8,178 nt of DNA. It comes from an uncultured Thalassolituus sp. GTDB lineage: Bacteria; Pseudomonadota; Gammaproteobacteria; Pseudomonadales; Oceanobacteraceae. The notes beneath the pieces are model-generated. The model did no database searches and had not been told where the DNA came from. It worked only from the letters and a program-made list of their open reading frames with translations. The position numbers and the translations under genes were made by a program. This document shows positions 1 through 6,017 of this stretch, piece by piece; the stretch's first letter is position 1; each line of letters begins with the position of its first letter. The DNA lies in assembly GCA_913054055.1 (NCBI GenBank), contig CAJXIT010000152.1:1-8178 (forward strand), written 5' to 3'.

Positions 1-3
1 CAC

Positions 4-32
4 AAAAAAGCCCGCATTAAGCGAGCTTTTTT
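4..32 (-). terminator. Intrinsic terminator of greA
   Basis: Arms at 4-15 and 21-32 flank a 5-nt loop (ATTAA). Read on the minus strand the RNA gives a 12-bp stem whose core is GCUCGC/GCGGGC with one G-U wobble, ending in six U. Read on the plus strand the same position is an A-C mismatch, so the hairpin is better formed in the greA direction. It begins 21 nt after the greA stop codon and should end the carAB-greA side of the window. Confidence 0.85.
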
Positions 33-53
33 ACTGAAAGTTAAAGACTCTGA

Positions 54-530
54 TTAAATATAAAGCACTTCATCAATTTCGTATTCAATCTCACCGCTTG
101 GCACTTGCACAACCACTTCGTCTCCTTCGCTTTTACCTAGCAAAGCTTGAGCAATAGGTGAACCTGCATTGATTTTACCGTTAGGTACATCGGCTTCGTC
201 TTCACCCACGATTTGATATTGCTTTTCTTCATCGGTTTCAACGTCGATTAATTTAACCGTGGTACCGAATAAAACCTTTCCGGTTTTTGGTAAGGCTGTA
301 ACATCAATCACTTGTACGTTTGAAAGTTTGCCTTCAATGTCTTGAATGCGACCTTCGATAAACCCTTGCTGTTCACGGGCGGCGTGATATTCAGCATTTT
401 CTTTTAAATCCCCATGCTCGCGGGCAATGGCAATTTCTTTGATTACTTTAGGGCGGTCGACTTTTTTAAGCTGCTCTAATTCTTCTCGTAGGGCTTTTTC
501 GCCCGCTACGGTCATAGGTACTTTTTGCAT
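54..530 (-). CDS. greA: Transcript cleavage factor GreA
   Basis: GreA binds the RNA polymerase secondary channel and stimulates cleavage of backtracked RNA, rescuing arrested elongation complexes in the cytoplasm. The product is 158 residues, the same length as E. coli GreA, and matches it closely along its length. Residues 1-75 form the N-terminal coiled coil, with the tip segment GDLKENAEYHAAREQQGF carrying the acidic residues D41 and E44 that act at the polymerase active site. The remainder is the FKBP-like C-terminal domain. The ATG at 530 is chosen over an in-frame TTG at 536 because AAGGA lies 6 nt before the ATG but directly abuts the TTG, and because the ATG start gives E. coli residue numbering. 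The gene lies 145 bp after carB on the same strand, so read-through from carAB and an own promoter are both possible. Confidence 0.97.
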   Translation of the reverse strand: MQKVPMTVAGEKALREELEQLKKVDRPKVIKEIAIAREHGDLKENAEYHAAREQQGFIEGRIQDIEGKLSNVQVIDVTALPKTGKVLFGTTVKLIDVETDEEKQYQIVGEDEADVPNGKINAGSPIAQALLGKSEGDEVVVQVPSGEIEYEIDEVLYI

Positions 531-536
531 ATTCAA

Positions 537-541
537 TCCTT
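537..541 (-). promoter_or_regulatory. greA ribosome binding site
   Basis: Minus-strand AAGGA is separated by 6 nt (TTGAAT) from the ATG at 530-528. It leaves no spacing to the alternative TTG at 536-534, so it decides the start. Confidence 0.75.
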
Positions 542-569
542 AAAGCTATTTAAGCCGTGCAACAGACGC

Positions 570-598
570 ATTTAATACAGGCTTCAACGTCACTTCAA
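570..598 (-). promoter_or_regulatory. Possible weak greA promoter
   Basis: On the minus strand, TTGAAG (598-593) is followed after 17 nt by TTAAAT (575-570). The -10 lacks the important second-position A; shifting to TATTAA (577-572) improves the hexamer but shortens the spacer to 15 nt. The site lies between the carB-greA inverted repeat and the greA start, where a greA promoter would be expected. The support is weak. Confidence 0.25.
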
Positions 599-627
599 AT
601 ATTTTTATTTTCTTATGTGCTAAACGA

Positions 628-653
628 GAATAAGGGCTAATAAGCCCTTATTC
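628..653 (-). terminator. Inverted repeat after carB, candidate terminator
   Basis: GAATAAGGGCT (628-638) and AGCCCTTATTC (643-653) are perfect 11-nt complementary arms around a 4-nt loop, beginning 22 nt past the carB stop codon. On the minus strand the 3' arm ends in UUAUUC, followed by UCGUUU, which is only a modest U-tract. It could be a leaky terminator that lowers greA relative to carAB, a transcript-end stabiliser, or a processing site. The inverted repeat is certain; its role is inferred. Confidence 0.5.
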
Positions 654-675
654 AACAACCAGTTTAAATTTTCAT

Positions 676-3600
676 TTAAATTTTGGCATGAAGCTCTTGT
701 AAACGGCGAACCGTTTGCAGACCTTCTGATTCAAGCGCACTGACAACCGCTTCGGCACCCGCCATCGTAGTTGTGTAATACACTTTGTGCTGCAGCGCAC
801 TGCGACGAATCTCTGCAGAGTCGGCAATGGCTTTCGGGCTATCAGTGGTATTTACTGTCATGGCGATTTCATCGTTTTTGATCATATCAACAATGTGTGG
901 GCGACCTTCGCCTACTTTATTAACACGCTCAACTTCGATGCCCGCTTCACTAATTGCAGTGAACGTACCGGCTGTTGCTACAAGGTCAAAACCAAGTGCT
1001 TTAAGGCCTTTGGCTACCGTTGCAACACCTTCTTTATCGGCATCACGTACAGAGATAAATACTTTACCTTCTGTTGGTAGTTTTTCACCGGCACCCAACT
1101 GTGCTTTGAAGAATGCTTCGCCGAAGGTTTCACCAGCGCCCATTACTTCACCAGTGGATTTCATTTCTGGCCCTAAGATTGGGTCAACACCTTGGAACTT
1201 GTTAAACGGGAATACCGCTTCTTTAACCGAGTAATAAGGTGGCACGATTTCTTTGGTGAAACCAAGCTCTTTCAAAGATTTGCCCATCATTACTTTAGCC
1301 GCGATAGCCGCTAAAGAAGTACCGATGCACTTAGAAACAAATGGCACAGTACGAGACGCTCGAGGGTTCACTTCGATTACGTAGATTTCACCGTCTTGCC
1401 ATGCAAGCTGAGTGTTCATCAAACCGATTACGCCAAGCTCTTTAGCCATGGCAGCCACTTGCTCACGCATAGTGTTTTGCACATCTTCAGGCAAGCTGTA
1501 AGGCGGTAATGAACATGCAGAGTCACCAGAGTGAATACCCGCTTGTTCGATGTGCTGCATGATGGCACCGATTACCACGTCTTCACCGTCGCATACTGCG
1601 TCGATGTCCACTTCTACTGCTTTATTCAAGAAGTAATCAAGCAATACTGGAGAATCGTTAGATACTTTAACCGCAGTTGTCATGTAACGACGAAGGGCTT
1701 CTTCGTTGTTCACGATTTCCATGGCACGGCCACCTAATACGTAAGATGGACGCACAACCAATGGGTAGCCAATTTCATTGGCTTTCACTACCGCTTCTTC
1801 AGTTGAAGTTACTGTAGCGTTTACTGGTTGCTTAAGGCCTAAGCGCTGAATCATTTGCTGGAAACGCTCACGGTCTTCAGCACGGTCAATGGCTTCTGGA
1901 GACGTACCAATGATCGGTACACCAGCCGCTTCTAATTCTTCAGCCAGTTTAAGTGGGGTTTGACCACCGTACTGAACAATTACACCTTTTGGTTTTTCTT
2001 TATCAACAATTTCCAATACGTCTTCTAATGTTACTGGTTCGAAGAACAAGCGATCAGAGGTATCGTAATCGGTAGAAACCGTTTCAGGGTTACAGTTAAC
2101 CATGATGGCTTCGTAACCTAATTCTTTTGCAGCAAACGCCGCGTGTACACAGCAGTAATCGAATTCGATACCTTGACCGATACGGTTCGGGCCACCACCT
2201 AATACGATGATTTTTTCTTTATCCGTTGGGTTCGCTTCGCACTCTTCTTCATAAGTTGAGTACATGTAAGCGGTATCCGTTGCGAACTCAGCCGCACAAG
2301 TATCCACACGCTTATAAACCGGGCGAATGTTTAGCTTCTGACGGTGCTTACGGAATACTTTTTCTTTCACGCCTAACAAGGTAGAAAGACGAGCATCAGA
2401 GAAACCTTTACGCTTCAGACGGTAAATACGATCCGCATCTAAAGAACTTAAAGAGCTTGCCGCTACTGCCGCTTCTTCTTTAATGATGTCTTCGATTTGC
2501 ACAAGGAACCAATGGTCGATCTTGCACGCTGCGTAAATTTCTTCAGTTGTCATACCGATACGGTATGCATCCGCCACGTACCAGATGCGCTCGGCTCCTG
2601 GTGTGTTTAGCTCAGAAATAATTTTTTCTTTGGCCCCTTCGCTTTCGATATCAATGATTGGATCGAAACCTGTGGCACCCACTTCAAGACCACGTAGTGC
2701 TTTCTGCATAGACTCTTGTTGAGTACGGCCCATGGCCATCACTTCACCTACAGATTTCATCTGTGTGGTTAAGCGTGCATCCGCTTGTGGGAATTTCTCG
2801 AAAGTGAAACGAGGAATTTTTGTTACAACGTAATCGATTGAAGGTTCAAACGACGCTGGGGTACGACCGCCAGTGATGTCGTTTTGCAATTCATCAAGGG
2901 TGTAACCGATGGCAAGCTTGGCAGCGATTTTAGCAATCGGGAAACCCGTGGCTTTAGATGCCAGCGCTGAAGAACGAGATACACGTGGGTTCATCTCGAT
3001 CACAACCATACGACCGTCAGCAGGGTTAATACCAAACTGTACGTTAGAGCCGCCGGTTTCTACGCCGATTTCACGCAGCACCGCTAAAGACGCGTTACGC
3101 ATGATTTGTAATTCTTTATCCGAAAGAGTTTGTGCTGGAGCAACTGTAATCGAGTCACCTGTGTGCACACCCATTGGATCAAAGTTTTCGATAGAACATA
3201 CGATGATGCAGTTGTCGTTTTTGTCACGAACCACTTCCATCTCGTACTCTTTCCAACCGATTAGAGATTCATCGATTAGAAGCTCGCTGGTTGGAGAAAG
3301 ATCCAAACCACGAGTACAGATTTCTTCGAACTCTTCTTTGTTATACGCGATACCACCACCGGTACCACCCATGGTGAAAGAAGGGCGAATGATGCAAGGG
3401 AAACCAAGATCTTTTTGAACGTTCCAAGCTTCTTCCATTGTGTGAGCAATACCCGCACGTGGACATTCCAAACCAATTGCTTTCATCGCTTTATCGAAGC
3501 GATCACGGTCTTCCGCTTTGTCGATCACGTCGGCTTTTGCGCCGATCATTTCAACATTGTACTTTTCAAGTACGCCAGCGTCTTCAAGACCCAATGCACA

Positions 3601-3891
3601 ATTAAGTGCGGTCTGGCCACCCATGGTTGGTAGCAATACGTCTGGACGTTCTTTTTCAATGATCTTTGTAACAGACTCAACTGTGATTGGCTCGATGTAT
3701 GTAGCATCAGCCATAGATGGGTCGGTCATGATGGTGGCTGGGTTAGAGTTCACCAGAATAACTTTGTAGCCTTCTTCACGAAGAGCTTTACAAGCTTGGG
3801 CACCGGAATAGTCAAACTCACATGCTTGACCGATTACGATTGGGCCCGCGCCGATAATTAGAACGCTTTTTATGTCGGTGCGCTTTGGCAT
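676..3891 (-). CDS. carB: Carbamoyl-phosphate synthase large subunit CarB
   Basis: CarB makes carbamoyl phosphate from bicarbonate, two ATP and ammonia channelled from CarA, feeding arginine and pyrimidine synthesis. It has 1071 residues against 1073 in E. coli, unsplit. Layout by homology: carboxyphosphate ATP-grasp unit (about 1-400), oligomerisation domain (400-550), carbamoyl-phosphate ATP-grasp unit (550-935) and MGS-like allosteric domain (from about 940). R129, R169, E215, E299 and N301 sit at E. coli numbering. In the allosteric domain S947, K953, T973, T976, K992 and N1014 correspond to the E. coli UMP/IMP-pocket residues, so UMP inhibition is likely kept. The ATG has GGAG (3903-3900) 8 nt upstream. 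CarA ends 17 bp before it, so the two are cotranscribed; no extra gene separates them, unlike what I recall for P. aeruginosa. Confidence 0.98.
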   Translation of the reverse strand: MPKRTDIKSVLIIGAGPIVIGQACEFDYSGAQACKALREEGYKVILVNSNPATIMTDPSMADATYIEPITVESVTKIIEKERPDVLLPTMGGQTALNCALGLEDAGVLEKYNVEMIGAKADVIDKAEDRDRFDKAMKAIGLECPRAGIAHTMEEAWNVQKDLGFPCIIRPSFTMGGTGGGIAYNKEEFEEICTRGLDLSPTSELLIDESLIGWKEYEMEVVRDKNDNCIIVCSIENFDPMGVHTGDSITVAPAQTLSDKELQIMRNASLAVLREIGVETGGSNVQFGINPADGRMVVIEMNPRVSRSSALASKATGFPIAKIAAKLAIGYTLDELQNDITGGRTPASFEPSIDYVVTKIPRFTFEKFPQADARLTTQMKSVGEVMAMGRTQQESMQKALRGLEVGATGFDPIIDIESEGAKEKIISELNTPGAERIWYVADAYRIGMTTEEIYAACKIDHWFLVQIEDIIKEEAAVAASSLSSLDADRIYRLKRKGFSDARLSTLLGVKEKVFRKHRQKLNIRPVYKRVDTCAAEFATDTAYMYSTYEEECEANPTDKEKIIVLGGGPNRIGQGIEFDYCCVHAAFAAKELGYEAIMVNCNPETVSTDYDTSDRLFFEPVTLEDVLEIVDKEKPKGVIVQYGGQTPLKLAEELEAAGVPIIGTSPEAIDRAEDRERFQQMIQRLGLKQPVNATVTSTEEAVVKANEIGYPLVVRPSYVLGGRAMEIVNNEEALRRYMTTAVKVSNDSPVLLDYFLNKAVEVDIDAVCDGEDVVIGAIMQHIEQAGIHSGDSACSLPPYSLPEDVQNTMREQVAAMAKELGVIGLMNTQLAWQDGEIYVIEVNPRASRTVPFVSKCIGTSLAAIAAKVMMGKSLKELGFTKEIVPPYYSVKEAVFPFNKFQGVDPILGPEMKSTGEVMGAGETFGEAFFKAQLGAGEKLPTEGKVFISVRDADKEGVATVAKGLKALGFDLVATAGTFTAISEAGIEVERVNKVGEGRPHIVDMIKNDEIAMTVNTTDSPKAIADSAEIRRSALQHKVYYTTTMAGAEAVVSALESEGLQTVRRLQELHAKI

Positions 3892-3908
3892 CGTTATGTC
3901 TCCAATTA

Positions 3909-5051
3909 TTAAGCTTTACGGGCTTTGATTAATTCAATGAAATGGTCGAACAATGGCGCAGCATCGTGAGGACCTGGGCTCGCTTCAGGGTGACCCTGGA
4001 AGCTGAACGCTGGCTTGTCTGTACGGTGGATACCTTGAGTAGTGCCATCGAACAAAGACTTGTGCGTTACCGTTAAGTTAGCCGGGATACCGTCTTCAGA
4101 AACCGCGAAACCGTGGTTCTGAGCCGTGATCAATACCGTCTTATCTTCAAGGTTTTGCACTGGGTGGTTACCACCGTGGTGGCCGTGGCCCATTTTTTCA
4201 GTTTTCGCGCCGCTTGATAGAGCTAATAACTGATGGCCTAAACAGATACCAAATACTGGAATGTCTGTTTCTAGAATTTCTGTGATGGCTTGGATAGCGT
4301 AGTCACATGGCTCAGGGTCACCTGGTCCATTGGATAGGAAGATACCATCTGGGTTCATAGCCAGTACTTCACTTGCAGGAGTCTGCGCAGGTACAACCGT
4401 TAGGTCACATCCACGATCCGCCAGCATGCGTAGAATATTGCGTTTAACGCCGTAGTCGTATGCCACAACTTTGAAAGGACGCTCGGCTACTTCTTCGTGG
4501 CCTTTGCCCGCTTCGCGGCCTAGCTGCCAAGAACCTTCTGTCCAAGCATATTGCTTGTCAGTGGTAACCACTTTCGCAAGGTCCATACCTTTAAGACCCG
4601 CAAAGCCTTTGGCGGCTTCTAGTGCTTTGGCTTCGTCGATGTTATCACCGGCCATTACACAGCCGTTCAAGCTGCCTTTTTCACGCAAGATGCGAGTAAG
4701 ACGACGAGTATCGATATCTGCGATGCCCACTACGTTACGTTCACGTAGGTACTCATCTAAGGCTTTTTCGCTGCGGAAGTTGCTTGCAACAAGTGGAAGG
4801 TCACGAATAACCAAACCAGCGGCCCAAATGTTTTCACATTCTTCGTCTTCACTGGTGGTTCCATAGTTACCGATATGTGGGTACGTAAGGGTAACAATTT
4901 GGCGGCAATAAGAAGGGTCGGTTAGGATCTCTTGGTAACCTGTCATGGAAGTGTTAAATACCACTTCGCCTACAGATTCGCCGTCAGCACCGATTGAGAT
5001 GCCTTTAAAGATACTACCGTCTTCGAGTGCAAGAATAGCTGGCTTAGACAA
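3909..5051 (-). CDS. carA: Carbamoyl-phosphate synthase small subunit CarA
   Basis: CarA is the glutamine amidotransferase subunit that hydrolyses glutamine and passes ammonia through a tunnel to CarB. It is 380 residues (E. coli 382). The N-terminal half is the CarA-specific domain. The C-terminal half is a class I glutaminase with nucleophile C270 in GICLGHQLL and the H354/E356 pair in GHPEASPGP. Translation appears to start at TTG (5051-5049): GAGGA stands 7 nt upstream, the protein aligns with E. coli CarA from this codon, and the first in-frame ATG is codon 36, inside the conserved SMTGYQEILTDPSY segment. E. coli carA also initiates at UUG, so this looks conserved rather than erroneous. 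It is the first gene of the operon and follows a structured leader with a terminator-like hairpin. Confidence 0.97.
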   Translation of the reverse strand: MSKPAILALEDGSIFKGISIGADGESVGEVVFNTSMTGYQEILTDPSYCRQIVTLTYPHIGNYGTTSEDEECENIWAAGLVIRDLPLVASNFRSEKALDEYLRERNVVGIADIDTRRLTRILREKGSLNGCVMAGDNIDEAKALEAAKGFAGLKGMDLAKVVTTDKQYAWTEGSWQLGREAGKGHEEVAERPFKVVAYDYGVKRNILRMLADRGCDLTVVPAQTPASEVLAMNPDGIFLSNGPGDPEPCDYAIQAITEILETDIPVFGICLGHQLLALSSGAKTEKMGHGHHGGNHPVQNLEDKTVLITAQNHGFAVSEDGIPANLTVTHKSLFDGTTQGIHRTDKPAFSFQGHPEASPGPHDAAPLFDHFIELIKARKA

Positions 5052-5058
5052 TGCTTCT

Positions 5059-5063
5059 TCCTC
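5059..5063 (-). promoter_or_regulatory. carA ribosome binding site for a TTG start
   Basis: Minus-strand GAGGA lies 7 nt before the TTG at 5051-5049. This good Shine-Dalgarno supports the non-ATG start. Confidence 0.75.
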
Positions 5064-5088
5064 GTGACAATACTAGTTTTAGATCGTA

Positions 5089-5152
5089 AAAAAGCGGGAT
5101 AAATGGCGCAGGCTAACAGATCTACTGTTCCCTTACTCCAATCCCGCTTTTT
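5089..5152 (-). terminator. Terminator-like hairpin in the carA leader (candidate attenuator)
   Basis: AAAAAGCGGGAT (5089-5100) and ATCCCGCTTTTT (5141-5152) are perfect 12-nt complementary arms with a 40-nt loop. In the carA direction the 3' arm AUCCCGCUUUUU runs into one more U (six in all, then ACGA), giving a typical G/C stem plus U-tract 36 nt before the carA TTG. The loop holds a second small hairpin, AACAG (5115-5119) with CTGTT (5125-5129). A terminator between promoter and first gene suggests premature termination control of carAB. The long loop is unusual for a simple terminator. Confidence 0.65.
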
Positions 5153-5189
5153 ATTAATTCTTTGGTTGGTTGATAACAGATAAAGAAGC
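5146..5189 (-). promoter_or_regulatory. Possible antiterminator pairing in the carA leader
   Basis: In the minus-strand RNA, GCUUCUUUAU (5189-5180) can pair with AUAAAAAGC (5154-5146) as 9 bp with one bulged C (5185). The second segment is the 5' arm of the terminator hairpin, so the two structures exclude each other. Only two of the nine pairs are G-C, so the structure is weak on paper. It was found by hand pairing, without energy calculation. Confidence 0.3.
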
Positions 5190-5204
5190 TTATTAAGCCC
5201 CCCT
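5182..5204 (-). promoter_or_regulatory. Leader hairpin over the putative leader-peptide codons
   Basis: In the minus-strand RNA, AGGGGGGCUU (5204-5195) can pair with AAGCUUCUUU (5191-5182) around the loop AAU. The stem is 10 bp, including four G-U wobbles. Its 5' arm is codons 5-7 of the putative leader peptide plus the last base of codon 4 and the first base of the stop. Its 3' arm is the segment that could otherwise form the antiterminator, so it would act as a pause or competitor structure. Confidence 0.4.
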
Positions 5205-5216
5205 TCTGGTCACCAT
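5193..5216 (-). CDS. Putative carA leader peptide (MVTRRGA)
   Basis: ATG GTG ACC AGA AGG GGG GCT TAA encodes Met-Val-Thr-Arg-Arg-Gly-Ala just downstream of the predicted carAB transcription start. The adjacent AGA and AGG are rare arginine codons in many gammaproteobacteria, and arginine is an end product of carbamoyl phosphate. A ribosome held there would cover the 5' arm of the next hairpin and leave its 3' arm free; a ribosome at the stop codon would cover the 3' arm. That is the behaviour expected of an attenuation leader peptide. Against it: the ORF is very short, it has no Shine-Dalgarno, and the predicted 5' end is only about 7-8 nt before the ATG, so translation would have to be nearly leaderless. 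It may be a chance ORF. Confidence 0.35.
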   Translation of the reverse strand: MVTRRGA

Positions 5217-5230
5217 GTAAATTGGCGCGC

Positions 5231-5259
5231 ATTCTACGTCATACTGGTATTAAAGTCCA
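5231..5259 (-). promoter_or_regulatory. Predicted sigma-70 promoter of carAB
   Basis: On the minus strand, TGGACT (5259-5254) is followed after exactly 17 nt by TAGAAT (5236-5231, five of six consensus bases). GCGCGCC follows at once, a GC-rich discriminator of the kind linked with negative stringent (ppGpp) control. The predicted start near 5222-5224 gives a leader of about 170 nt. No second promoter as good was found upstream. Confidence 0.6.
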
Positions 5260-5460
5260 TGGGTTTTACTCTAGTTTAGGGCCATATAAAGCGCCAGCCT
5301 AGCAGGGGGTTTCCTTTGCGTATTCCTTATCATTGAAGCGCTCCCCGCCCCATCTTACAACTGTATAAAAATTGGCCAGTAATTTGCAGTATTAGTCTAC
5401 TTGCAACTGGGTGGTGTTTTTTTGACCATGCCGCTCAATGCTTGCGTGATTTCAACACAC

Positions 5461-5468
5461 AAAAGGAG
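5461..5468 (+). promoter_or_regulatory. Ribosome binding site of the SRPBCC gene
   Basis: AAAAGGAG lies 6 nt before the ATG at 5475. An in-frame TTG at 5442 has no such site and would make this Shine-Dalgarno part of the coding sequence, so the ATG is chosen. Confidence 0.8.
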
Positions 5469-5474
5469 TGGAAC

Positions 5475-5909
5475 ATGGCGGACAGCCTTCACCAAGTACA
5501 CATTCTGGCCAGTGACGAGACAGTATTTAACGCCATCAGCCAGCAAACCGGTATTCAAAGCTGGTGGACAGATCATTGCAATATGGCAGATAAAGAAGGT
5601 GACCACAGCACCTTTTGGTTTGATAACAGTCGAACCGTGTTTACCATGCGCACTCAAAAGCTACTGCCCAATCGACGTATTTTCTGGGTGTGTGAACAAG
5701 GCCCCGAAGAATGGATTGGTACCGAATTGTGGTGGGAGATTCAGCCTGACGACAACGGTCACTGCATCCTAGACTTTAAACATATGAACTGGGCAAAAGA
5801 TAATGGCCTTTTTCCCCTGTGCAACAGTACTTGGGGAACCTTGATGCAACGCTTGAAGCACTACTGTGAAACCGGAGAGCAAAAGCCTTGGTTTCAACAG
5901 TCAGCTTAA
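5475..5909 (+). CDS. SRPBCC / AHSA1-like domain protein
   Basis: A 144-residue cytoplasmic protein without signal peptide or membrane segment. It resembles the AHSA1 branch of the SRPBCC (START-like, Bet v 1-like) fold: an early beta strand (VHILASDETVFNAI), then GIQSWWTD with the paired W30-W31 after the first helix, mid-chain strands ending in ELWWEI, and a C-terminal helix beginning near W120 (STWGTLMQRLKHYCETGE). Such proteins bind hydrophobic ligands or partner proteins in a deep pocket; many are uncharacterised, and the ligand cannot be told here. The gene is divergent from carAB and convergent with the GH31 gene, so it seems to be a single-gene unit. Length fits a complete single domain. 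Family assignment is fairly firm; function is unknown. Confidence 0.85.
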   Translation: MADSLHQVHILASDETVFNAISQQTGIQSWWTDHCNMADKEGDHSTFWFDNSRTVFTMRTQKLLPNRRIFWVCEQGPEEWIGTELWWEIQPDDNGHCILDFKHMNWAKDNGLFPLCNSTWGTLMQRLKHYCETGEQKPWFQQSA

Positions 5910-5930
5910 TTTTTTATCGAGTGCATTAGC

Positions 5931-5969
5931 GGCATGGCTTCTGAACAGCCACCCCAGTTTTGCCACGCC
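5931..5969. terminator. Hairpin between convergent genes, weak terminator candidate
   Basis: GGCATGGC (5931-5938) and GCCACGCC (5962-5969) form 8 bp on the minus strand with one G-U wobble, with a 23-nt loop; a shorter alternative is TGGCT (5935-5939) with AGCCA (5947-5951). Neither strand has a U-tract after the stem, so it is not a standard intrinsic terminator. It lies in the gap between the stops of two convergent genes, where one would be expected. Confidence 0.25.
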
Positions 5970-5987
5970 CTAATCTTGCAATTCCCT

Positions 5988-6017
5988 AGCTGTATCATTA
6001 AGGGCGGAGCTGTATCA
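5988..6017. repeat. 10-bp direct repeat spanning the GH31 stop codon
   Basis: AGCTGTATCA occurs at 5988-5997 and 6008-6017, with a 20-bp period. One copy is in the last codons of the GH31 gene and the other just beyond its stop codon. It may be a remnant of a small tandem duplication or chance. Confidence 0.5.

Larger units (their letters stand above)
5052..5474. other. carA leader and divergent intergenic region
   Basis: These 423 bp separate the carA start from the start of the plus-strand SRPBCC gene. The carA-proximal half (to about 5260) holds the carAB promoter, a possible leader peptide, two hairpins and the carA ribosome binding site. The distal half (about 5261-5460) should hold the plus-strand promoter, but I found no convincing hexamer pair: TATAAA at 5364-5369 lacks a -35, and TTGACC at 5422-5427 lacks a good -10. 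I could not make out a full palindromic ARG box by eye. Confidence 0.6.

Noticed and set aside
663..684. Direct repeat TTTAAATTTT (663-672 and 675-684) at the carB stop
   Set aside because: AT-only simple sequence at a stop codon in an AT-rich gap; chance is the likely cause.
785..1234. 149-codon plus-strand open frame
   Set aside because: Lies wholly antisense to conserved carB, has low-complexity Ser/Ala/Arg-rich translation and no ribosome binding site; a shadow of carB codon bias.
2909..3418. 169-codon plus-strand open frame
   Set aside because: Antisense to carB with no recognisable domain; explained by codon structure of the real gene.
4471..4866. 131-codon plus-strand open frame opposite carA
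   Set aside because: Antisense to conserved CarA coding sequence, Ser/Arg/Pro-rich shadow translation.
5089..5155. Leader hairpin as a bidirectional terminator for a plus-strand transcript
   Set aside because: No plus-strand gene ends here; the only upstream plus-strand sequence is antisense to carA, so the carA-direction role is preferred.
5143..5165. ATTC-like half-site considered as an ARG box near 5156-5160
   Set aside because: No matching TGAAT half at the right distance; a matrix scan for ArgR would be needed to say more.
5422..5450. TTGACC / CGTGAT as a plus-strand promoter
   Set aside because: The -35 is good, but at 17-nt spacing the -10 matches only three of six positions and lacks the key TA start.
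5442..5474. TTG-initiated N-terminal extension of the SRPBCC protein
   Set aside because: The added 11 residues include the translated Shine-Dalgarno and have no counterpart in the fold; the ATG at 5475 is properly spaced.
5401..5772. Plus-strand open frame overlapping the SRPBCC gene in another frame
   Set aside because: The SRPBCC frame has a good ribosome binding site and a family match; this frame has neither.
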